A model generated the notes under the pieces. That model was not told the origin of the DNA. It saw nothing but the letters and a program-made list of their open reading frames with translations, and ran no database searches. DNA of 25,389 nt from a virus, in IMG/VR virus record IMGVR_UViG_3300046820_000576, positions 1 to 25,389 of that record. One strand, given 5' to 3'. A program made the translations under genes and the position numbers. This document shows positions 12,115 through 18,396 of this stretch, one piece after another (position 1 is the stretch's first letter; each line of letters begins with the position of its first letter).

Positions 12115-12828
12115 TTAGAAAAAACTCGATAAACCTTCTAACACTGTATGATTATGTGCTCCACATACTGGGCAATTAAAATCTACCTCATGTTTTATCT
12201 TCGGCATTGATTCGAAGAATGCCTGAACTTTTTTAAACTGATCAGACGTCAAATTATTAACAAACTCTTCAAGTTCTTCTTTTGATTGTTCTTTGGCATA
12301 GTAAACTTGGCTGCCATCGTAAATGTAATCGATAGAACTTGTGATAATTTTGAAAACGGCATCAACATCATCTCCGTTAGTCTTTTCGATTAACTGGATC
12401 ATGTCTACTGATGGATACTTCATCATAACACCTACATCATCAAACAAATCTATCTTTTTATTATGCCCTTCTTTAAATTCCACCTTTAAGGATGTTAAAT
12501 CGATACCGATTTTAACTTTAGCCTTCTCGTCATCGCAATGTGCACAAGGAAATATTAAAGAGATATCTTCACCAACTGACTTTGCTCTAATTTGCGTGAA
12601 GATGTATTCCAAATCAAATGTTGCTAATTCATTAACATCGATCGAATCTTTGATGCATGAATCTAAAATTTCTTTTAAGGTATTTACCATTACCTGAGCA
12701 TCATCAGATTGTTGAGCAATCAATAATGCTTTTTCTTCCTTAACAAGGAATGGTCTAAACTTAACAACCTTTTTACTAGAAGGAATCTCTAGTGAATAGG
12801 TCGGAGTTGCGTTCATCGGTAATGCCAT
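12115..12828 (-). CDS. 26: gp26 baseplate hub / tail assembly chaperone
   Basis: 237 aa. The N terminus (PTYSLEIPSSKKVVKFRPFLVKEEKALLIAQQS) is the hallmark of T4 gp26-family proteins. A four-cysteine pattern is present: CAHCDD near residue 95 and CPVCGAHNH near the C terminus, likely a zinc site. T4 gp26 acts in hub assembly together with gp51. The start is preceded by AAGGAG, which lies inside the last codons of gene 16. Its stop sits on a slippery heptamer that leads into the gp51-like frame, so a minor fusion product is expected. Position before the tape measure gene fits a tail assembly chaperone. Confidence 0.85.
   Translation of the reverse strand: MALPMNATPTYSLEIPSSKKVVKFRPFLVKEEKALLIAQQSDDAQVMVNTLKEILDSCIKDSIDVNELATFDLEYIFTQIRAKSVGEDISLIFPCAHCDDEKAKVKIGIDLTSLKVEFKEGHNKKIDLFDDVGVMMKYPSVDMIQLIEKTNGDDVDAVFKIITSSIDYIYDGSQVYYAKEQSKEELEEFVNNLTSDQFKKVQAFFESMPKIKHEVDFNCPVCGAHNHTVLEGLSSFF
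12118..12124 (-). promoter_or_regulatory. Candidate -1 ribosomal frameshift heptamer
   Basis: On the minus strand the last codons of gp26 are AGT TTT TTC TAA, containing the canonical X XXY YYZ slippery string T TTT TTC. Slipping by -1 reads TTT TTT CTA ATT and enters the gp51-like frame. The adjacent stop codon would make ribosomes pause on the site. I see no strong downstream hairpin. Confidence 0.6.
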
Positions 12829-12830
12829 AA

Positions 12831-13250
12831 TTATTCTCCTTTAGTCATATTCTTTATTAGCTTATTCAACTCAGCTGTGCTACCGACAAAGATAGCATTA
12901 TTATTTGTCACCTTAGCCTGTTCAGCTTTATTCGGTGCGTCAAGTTTTTGCTTTTGTTGATGTAAATCCATAAGCTGTTGGTTTACATCTGCAAGTTGTT
13001 TCATTAAGTTACCAACAACCTCAAAGGCTCTCGGATGTTCAGATTGTTTAGCAACTTCAAGTGCCTGAATCAATGCTTCTTGTCCCTTAGTTAAAAGTTC
13101 ACGAAGGTTTGCTCGAGCAACATCATAATCGTCTTCAATTTTTTGTTCTGGTTTCTGGATAATTTCTCCAGTTTCAGAATCAATAACTTCTACTTCTGTA
13201 GTTTTAGTTATTGATGGCACGTCAAAAACTTCTGATAATCTATCATTCAT
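12831..13250 (-). CDS. 16: gp16 terminase small subunit
   Basis: 139 aa (T4 gp16 is 164). Small terminase recognises phage DNA and regulates the gp17 motor/nuclease. It aligns with T4 by eye: DDYDVARANLRELL against DDYGVVRRNMHFQQ, HPRAFEVVGNLMKQLADVNQQLMDLH against [26 protein letters not shown], and AIFVGSTAEL against TVFMGSPTEL. The central part is the coiled-coil oligomerisation region. In T4 it precedes gene 17. Here it lies between a holin-like gene and gp26 with no gene 17 in the window, so the packaging genes are split. Confidence 0.88.
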   Translation of the reverse strand: MNDRLSEVFDVPSITKTTEVEVIDSETGEIIQKPEQKIEDDYDVARANLRELLTKGQEALIQALEVAKQSEHPRAFEVVGNLMKQLADVNQQLMDLHQQKQKLDAPNKAEQAKVTNNNAIFVGSTAELNKLIKNMTKGE

Positions 13251-13256
13251 ATTTGT

Positions 13257-13685
13257 TTAATCATTTCTAGTGTTTCTAGTTGGGGGATCTCCTGGATCCA
13301 ACTCAGGAACAACTGGTTTAGGTGTTGGTCTTGGGATTGTTGGAGTTGTAGGAACCGTAGAACTATTTATTGGCGCAACAGCAGTTGGTGCAGTCACACC
13401 AGCTTTATCGTTTAGTTTTTCCTGTGTTCTACCATAAGCTGCGATACCTAGGATAGCACCCATAGCCATATGGAATAAGCCAGCACCCTGTAGAGTTATA
13501 GGTGACCATTGAGTTCTAACTTCTCCACCACCAATCATTTGAACGATTGACCAAAGAACTGGGAAAAGAACGAAGTCGGCGGTACATACAACCATATACA
13601 TCCAACCCATCATTGGACGCCATTTACTATTCATCCAATCTTCGTTTTTCTTTGCGCTTTCGCTTTTTTCTTCTTGAGGTGCCAT
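13257..13685 (-). CDS. Holin-like membrane protein
   Basis: 142 aa. A hydrophilic N terminus (MAPQEEKSESAKKNEDWMNSKW) is followed by about three membrane segments: residues about 24-46 (PMMGWMYMVVCTADFVLFPVLW), 47-54 plus a loop, and about 66-86 (LQGAGLFHMAMGAILGIAAYG). A Pro/Thr-rich tail of about 50 residues ends it. The WRPMMGWMYM and ITLQGAGLFHMAMGAILGI motifs match the 3-TM phage holin-type family seen in marine T4-like phages. It would form the membrane lesion releasing the GH19 endolysin, which lacks a signal peptide. The endolysin gene is 9.5 kb away, so the lysis genes are not clustered. Assignment as holin is by family resemblance. Confidence 0.6.
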   Translation of the reverse strand: MAPQEEKSESAKKNEDWMNSKWRPMMGWMYMVVCTADFVLFPVLWSIVQMIGGGEVRTQWSPITLQGAGLFHMAMGAILGIAAYGRTQEKLNDKAGVTAPTAVAPINSSTVPTTPTIPRPTPKPVVPELDPGDPPTRNTRND

Positions 13686-13696
13686 CTCGTTATTCC

Positions 13697-14410
13697 TTAA
13701 AAGAATGATAATTTATCTGTTATACCAGTTGAGTAGTTTTGAACTTCTGGTAGTTGGTTTGCGTTACTTTGAAAACCAGAATTGTTTCCGAAGTAATCAC
13801 CAATCTCTCTATTATTAATTGTTGGTAGTTTAAATACAGAATCCCATGCTCCTGGTTCAGCTTTAGTGCTTGGAGCAATTTTATAATATGTCCAGTTTCT
13901 ATAATTCATTGAAACCTGTAATTTCATAACTTCTTTGTTATCATATCCCAACTGAATAGGCGATAGTCCCTTAGGATATGCCTCATGCAAAATAACAAGA
14001 TATCTAGAATCATCTCTAGCGTCTTCAACCTGAATATACATTTCTGTTATATAATTTTTATAATATTCAAATTTTCTTGTTACTGGATTTTGTATAGAAT
14101 TTATCCAAGCATCAAAGTATTCTTTAACGTCCATATTTTGGTCGACATAGAATGTTAAATTGATGTTGTCGTAAATTCTATCATACGGTGCTTCTCTAAC
14201 TTCGCCGAATGTTCTGTTTTGCGCAGTTACTATGTTTAGTCCAGGGATTTGAATATCAGAACAGAACAATAAAATCTTTCTTACATCTGCCTTTTGTTTA
14301 CCCTGAATTGATGTTGGCGTTTGCATTAAAACGCTGTAGCGAGAAGTCTTCATTAAACCACCAGTTTTTACGTTGGCGATGAAGTCTTTTAGTTTGGTTG
14401 ATTTAGCCAT
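13697..14410 (-). CDS. 54: gp54-like baseplate tail-tube initiator
   Basis: 237 aa with the tail-tube (gp19/gp54) fold signature. It carries SDIQIPGLNIVTAQNRTFGEVREAPYDRIYDNINLTFYVD (near residues 50-90), then a DAWINSIQNP and FEYYKNYITEMYIQVED segment. The tube protein gp19 itself is shorter (163 aa in T4), so the extra C-terminal 50 Asn-rich residues favour gp54, which sits on gp48 and nucleates tube polymerisation. In T4, gene 54 follows 48. Here gp48 is encoded divergently 1.1 kb away. gp19 cannot be fully excluded. Confidence 0.65.
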   Translation of the reverse strand: MAKSTKLKDFIANVKTGGLMKTSRYSVLMQTPTSIQGKQKADVRKILLFCSDIQIPGLNIVTAQNRTFGEVREAPYDRIYDNINLTFYVDQNMDVKEYFDAWINSIQNPVTRKFEYYKNYITEMYIQVEDARDDSRYLVILHEAYPKGLSPIQLGYDNKEVMKLQVSMNYRNWTYYKIAPSTKAEPGAWDSVFKLPTINNREIGDYFGNNSGFQSNANQLPEVQNYSTGITDKLSFF

Positions 14411-14411
14411 T

Positions 14412-15011
14412 TTAGTTTATTTTTCTTCTTGAGTCTAACCATACTTCAGTCTTGGTCGCACCAACGAATCTTTCAACTGGTAACATCATAGCAGTCGCCC
14501 AATCTTGAGAGAACACCTGTCTCATTGGAGATCTAAGGTGAGCAGTCAAATAATGTTTAACACATGGAGCTGCTGGTGCGTATCTTGCTACTCCATCAAT
14601 CAATGCCCATGAATATCTTAGTCTGGTCGTTTCATCCATTTTAGAATTGGACTTAAATGCCATTAACTTATCTAACAGTTTAACACGCATCTGGTATGGA
14701 AGATAATGCATGTTTAGCCCAAGAAAACCACCTTCAACTTTTCTAAATGGAAACACCAAAGGAAATCTATCATAGTATGGTAGGGTTGCCTTTAGTTTCG
14801 GGTCATATAAGAACATATACAAGTTTCCAGGAACCACGTTAGTTCTTAAAGCAGAAGCGTCTCCCTTTAAAACTTTCTGTGGTGTGATCTGCTGCTTAGA
14901 CATAAGCAGAACCTGTTGTTCGAACCACGACTTGGACTTTCTAGCAGCTGTTAGAAGGTCGTACTGATTGCGTTCGAAAACGTCTTGTAGGGTGGATGGG
15001 TTTTTAGCCAT
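14412..15011 (-). CDS. Conserved virion protein, possible gp2-like DNA end protector
   Basis: 199 aa, basic N terminus (DLLTAARKSKSWFEQQ), then PGNLYMFLYDPKLK, LPYYDRFPLVFPFRK and GFLGLNMHYLPYQMR. This is a highly conserved T4-like phage family. I recall homologues annotated as DNA end protector, but the visible similarity to T4 gp2 (274 aa) is not something I can demonstrate. In T4, gene 2 neighbours gene 4, and here gene 4 is immediately upstream in the same operon, which supports the idea. It may instead be a head or neck component. It starts 4 nt after the gp4 stop. Confidence 0.5.
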   Translation of the reverse strand: MAKNPSTLQDVFERNQYDLLTAARKSKSWFEQQVLLMSKQQITPQKVLKGDASALRTNVVPGNLYMFLYDPKLKATLPYYDRFPLVFPFRKVEGGFLGLNMHYLPYQMRVKLLDKLMAFKSNSKMDETTRLRYSWALIDGVARYAPAAPCVKHYLTAHLRSPMRQVFSQDWATAMMLPVERFVGATKTEVWLDSRRKIN

Positions 15012-15015
15012 TTAA

Positions 15016-15462
15016 TTATTTAGGTGTTGCAAGACCGAGTTCATACTCAGTTATGATTTTAAATTCCCAACCCCTATCCTTTGCATACTCACTAGCTGCC
15101 TTCCACTTAGCCTGATTTTTGATAAAAGTCATTGATTCTGTAAGGTAGCGTTGAGTCTGGCGTCCAGGATAGACTGGCGGAACTGTTTGTTTATGTGGTT
15201 TCACTTCTATCAGATAAGTCTTAATTAGACCATCTTTTTGTCTAATTTGTATCTGAAAGTCTATAAAGTATCTATGTAATCTATCGTCAGTGGGGCATCT
15301 ATAAGGGACTACTGTTTCTTCAGATTTCCACTTCAATACAGCTGGGTTTCTATCGCACCAGTTGGCGAACTTAGTCTCCCAAGAACTTCTCATTATAATG
15401 TTCGTTGGATCACCAGAATACTTCTCTGGAAACATAGGTTTGTATAATCTTTTGTGAAACAT
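15016..15462 (-). CDS. 4: gp4 (gp50/65) head completion nuclease-fold protein
   Basis: 148 aa (T4 gp4 is about 150). It aligns from the start with T4 gp4 (FHKRLYKP, then RSSWE). The TnsA-like PD-(D/E)XK residues are visible: E29 in RSSWETKFA, D68 in HRYFIDFQ, and E86-x-K88 in YLIEVKP. Head completion proteins finish the filled head before neck attachment, and the nuclease fold may trim packaged DNA. It is the first gene of the leftward operon, transcribed from the divergent late-promoter spacer. There is only a weak ribosome site (AGG next to the ATG). Confidence 0.85.
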   Translation of the reverse strand: MFHKRLYKPMFPEKYSGDPTNIIMRSSWETKFANWCDRNPAVLKWKSEETVVPYRCPTDDRLHRYFIDFQIQIRQKDGLIKTYLIEVKPHKQTVPPVYPGRQTQRYLTESMTFIKNQAKWKAASEYAKDRGWEFKIITEYELGLATPK

Positions 15463-15463
15463 G

Positions 15464-15476
15464 CCTAAATAAATAA
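15464..15476 (+). promoter_or_regulatory. Candidate late promoter, rightward
   Basis: CCTAAATAAATAA, about 34 nt before the gp48 ATG. It shares 12 of 13 bases with the opposing motif at 15490-15502 and resembles the T4 late element TATAAATA. gp33 encoded in this window implies such sites. No sigma70 hexamers are seen in this spacer. Confidence 0.6.
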
Positions 15477-15489
15477 TAGAATAACACTC

Positions 15490-15502
15490 TTACTTATTTA
15501 GG
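15490..15502 (-). promoter_or_regulatory. Candidate late promoter, leftward
   Basis: On the minus strand CCTAAATAAGTAA, about 27 nt before the gene 4 start. It is a near-copy of the rightward motif, facing the other way, so the spacer is a compact divergent late promoter. Confidence 0.6.
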
Positions 15503-15509
15503 TAAATCA

Positions 15510-16628
15510 ATGGCAAACAAAGCTACTCCGTCTATACCAAAACCGAACCCTCCAAGAGCTCCATTATATAAGAGTAGAGATACAGACAAGTTTTCGGCAG
15601 AGAAGTATAACATAAAAAACTACTCATATCCAGAAGACATTATGAGTGATGTCTATGGTAAAAACTACGCTATTTTCTACATTAATGTAGCCATAGACTC
15701 AAAATTGTTTAATGATAAAACAGTTGAGACTGTTGAGGATTATGCTCCAAGAGATCGTGGTCAATTGATCGCTATTAACACGAATCTATACAGTAATCCA
15801 ACAAGTGCTGGTGCTAAAGCTGGTATGGTTGGATTAAATGCTACTGGCGCAGCTATTCAGGGTGGTCTTATCGGCGGTTTGTTTGCTGGTAAAAAGGGTG
15901 CAGCTATCGGTGCGGCAGCAAACGCAGCTCCTGATGCTTTAATGATTGGCGCAGCTGCAACTCAAGCAGCTTCAGTCACTCGTGCTCAGAAAAGATTAAA
16001 AACAGCAATTGCTTTACATATACCTAACCAATTAGCAGTTCGTTACTCAACCAACTGGGGTGATGAAGACACCTTTGGTTATCAGGCAGCAGCTTCTGGA
16101 GCTGAAGCAATCACTAAAGCAATTCAGGGTGGTGGTGCTAAAAACCTTGGTAATGATGCAGCATCTATCGTTGGAGCTATTGGTCTTAAGAGTGATAAAC
16201 AAGGTGCAGCTGCATCAGCTTCTTTAGGGTTGGCAGCTAACCCAAAGAAAGAACAAATCTTTAAGGGTGTTGATTATAGAACATTCCAATTTGATTATCA
16301 ATTTTTCCCAAGAAGCCCAGAAGAAGCTCAAAATGTATTGAACATTATTCAAGAGTTTAAGTATCACATGCATCCAGAATTTAAAGATACTAATAACTTT
16401 TTGTATATCTATCCTTCTGAGTTTGATATTTTCTACTATCAAAACGGCGAAGAAAACTTAAACATCCATCGTCATACATCATGCGTGTTAAAAGAATTGA
16501 ACATTAATTATACACCTAATGGTATGTTTACTACATTTGATAATGGTATGCCAACTCAAATTAATATTCAAATGACATTCGTCGAGTTGGGTTTAATGGA
16601 CAAAGATAAAATCAAGAACGGACTATAA
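15510..16628 (+). CDS. 48: gp48-like baseplate tail-tube cap
   Basis: 372 aa (T4 gp48 is 364). gp48 caps the baseplate dome and joins it to gp54 and the tube. The C-terminal part carries the recognisable tube-fold elements: FKGVDYRTFQFDYQFFPRSPEEAQNVLNII and SCVLKELNINYTPNGMFTTFDNGMPTQINIQMTFVEL. An unusual Gly/Ala-rich block (residues about 98-155: AAIQGGLIGGLFAGKKGAAIG and neighbours) with glycine-zipper spacing interrupts the fold, in the place where T4 gp48 also has an insertion. It is the first gene of the rightward baseplate operon. The stop overlaps the gp53 start. Confidence 0.85.
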   Translation: MANKATPSIPKPNPPRAPLYKSRDTDKFSAEKYNIKNYSYPEDIMSDVYGKNYAIFYINVAIDSKLFNDKTVETVEDYAPRDRGQLIAINTNLYSNPTSAGAKAGMVGLNATGAAIQGGLIGGLFAGKKGAAIGAAANAAPDALMIGAAATQAASVTRAQKRLKTAIALHIPNQLAVRYSTNWGDEDTFGYQAAASGAEAITKAIQGGGAKNLGNDAASIVGAIGLKSDKQGAAASASLGLAANPKKEQIFKGVDYRTFQFDYQFFPRSPEEAQNVLNIIQEFKYHMHPEFKDTNNFLYIYPSEFDIFYYQNGEENLNIHRHTSCVLKELNINYTPNGMFTTFDNGMPTQINIQMTFVELGLMDKDKIKNGL

Positions 16629-17119
16629 TGTATTTCGAAGAATTTCCTAATTTCTTATACGACTTCGATGTAAACGATAAGCGTAAAGCCATATTGATGA
16701 CTGACATTACAAGAAATGTCAGATTCCGTAGAGACATATTATCTAACATAACTGTTTATGATGAGTATGATATAATTGATGGTGAGACTCCAGAACTTAT
16801 TGCTGAGAAGTTTTACGGCGACGCTCAATATCATTGGGTTGTTATGTTAGCAAATAACAGATTTGATTATATCAATGATTTTCCATTAGACTATCCAAGA
16901 CTTGTTGCGTATATGGAAGATAAGTATGGCGATTCGTTAGATGATGTTCGCTATTATGTCGATGCTAATGGTAATATCGTTCACCAGACAGCAGTTGGAG
17001 CAGCTCCAGTTTCAAACAGAGAGTATGAAGAAAGACTCAACGAATCTAAACGCAGAATTAAAATTATTTCTAGAGATCTTCTCGCGACAGTATTAAATAA
17101 TTATAAAGAATTTATGTAA
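16628..17119 (+). CDS. 53: gp53 baseplate wedge protein
   Basis: 163 aa (T4 gp53 is 196). gp53 clamps wedges together around the hub. The central LysM-like stretch GETPELIAEKFYGDAQYHWVVMLAN matches T4 RPEELANAIYGNPQLYWVLLMCN, followed by a DGN-type turn and a C-terminal helix that ends with RRIKIISRDLLATVLNNYKE against T4 RQIKIIAKSDINSFMND. The start and stop both overlap neighbours (TAATG), consistent with stoichiometric coupling in the baseplate operon. Confidence 0.9.
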   Translation: MYFEEFPNFLYDFDVNDKRKAILMTDITRNVRFRRDILSNITVYDEYDIIDGETPELIAEKFYGDAQYHWVVMLANNRFDYINDFPLDYPRLVAYMEDKYGDSLDDVRYYVDANGNIVHQTAVGAAPVSNREYEERLNESKRRIKIISRDLLATVLNNYKEFM

Positions 17120-18396
17120 TGCAGACATCACAAAATCTAAGATTCGCTGGTGATGTTGAGATTGAACAGGTTAGAGTAGTTACTTCTACTGGGTTTTATC
17201 AAGACATCACAAATCAGATTATCGGTATTCAAATCTTTGAAGATTTGTTATCACCATTCATCACAGGTACACTGATTCTTAAAGACACATTAGATTTAAT
17301 CAATGTTATGCCATTCGTTGGCGAAGAATACTTAGATTTAAAGATTAGCACACCTACTCTTAAAACTGGAAATATATCTGGTAAATTTTACATATTCAAA
17401 ATGACTGACCGAGATATGGTTGGTGATCGATCTGTAGTTTACCAATTACATTTTACATCTCAAGATGCTTTATTAGATTTAAATAAAGCCATTAGTAAAA
17501 CATTCTCTGGTAAAGTTTCTGATGTGGCGAAAACATTATTGACTGATAAAGTCAATGGTATGCAGGTTACAAAGAAATATAATATTGAAGAAACAGATAA
17601 CTCTACAAAGTATACTTCTAATTTCTGGTCTCCATTAAGAAACATTTTATACCTAACTGAAAACGCATTGAGTAAATCTAAAGCTCCAGATTATGTGTTT
17701 TTTGAAAATAGAGATGGGTATAACTTCACTTCTTTATCTTCATTATATAAGCAACTTCCACTTCAGAATTTTATATTCGATAATTATAATAGAGATGATA
17801 GAGCTGGTGGCGGTAGCATTAAAAACTTGAACGAAGATTACAAACGAATCCAATCTATAACTATCCCAGAGGGGTTTGACTATATCGATAGAATAACCAG
17901 TGGTATGTATGGTTCTAGATTATATACACATGATATAACTTCTAAAAAAGTTACAAGTAAAAACTTTGATATGCTTGCTAACTTTAAAACCAAAACTCAC
18001 TTAAACACATACCCAGCTGCTTCGAGTAAGGTTGTTTATCGTTATGGCGCAAAGGTTATTACTGAACCTAAGTATTATAATAATTTTAGTAACTTTGGTA
18101 ATGCAACAAATACGGAATTCATTCAAGAGCGTCTATCTCTGATGAAACAGGCTGAGTCAACTAAAATAGAAATCGTTGTTCCTGGTAGAATGGATTATAC
18201 CGTCGGAAGAACTGTTTCAGTGAAACTGAATAAAATACAACCAATAGCTAAAAACGACAGAGATACATTAGACAATGTGTTCTCTGGTAATTACTTAATC
18301 TCTGCGATCAATCATTTTATTACCAGAGAAAAGCATGAGTGCACTTTAGAGTTGATTAAAGATTCGTTATTAATAAATCTTGATGGGAAGAAATAA
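17119..18396 (+). CDS. 27: gp27-like baseplate hub protein
   Basis: 425 aa (T4 gp27 is 391). gp27 trimers form the torus between tube and the gp5 needle. The early segment GFYQDITNQIIGIQIFEDLLSPFITGTLILKDT and the C-terminal GNYLISAINHFITREKHECTLELIKDSL fit the two tube-like and hub domains of this family. It is placed directly before gp5, its binding partner, and overlaps it by one base (TAATG). Identification rests on fold-like motifs and context. Confidence 0.8.
   Translation: MQTSQNLRFAGDVEIEQVRVVTSTGFYQDITNQIIGIQIFEDLLSPFITGTLILKDTLDLINVMPFVGEEYLDLKISTPTLKTGNISGKFYIFKMTDRDMVGDRSVVYQLHFTSQDALLDLNKAISKTFSGKVSDVAKTLLTDKVNGMQVTKKYNIEETDNSTKYTSNFWSPLRNILYLTENALSKSKAPDYVFFENRDGYNFTSLSSLYKQLPLQNFIFDNYNRDDRAGGGSIKNLNEDYKRIQSITIPEGFDYIDRITSGMYGSRLYTHDITSKKVTSKNFDMLANFKTKTHLNTYPAASSKVVYRYGAKVITEPKYYNNFSNFGNATNTEFIQERLSLMKQAESTKIEIVVPGRMDYTVGRTVSVKLNKIQPIAKNDRDTLDNVFSGNYLISAINHFITREKHECTLELIKDSLLINLDGKK

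Noticed and set aside
15014-15023. Minus-strand CCTAAATAA resembling the late-promoter motif before the gene at 14412-15011
   Set aside because: It consists of the last codons and stop of gene 4 and lies only about 3 nt before the next ATG, so a transcript from it would miss the start codon.
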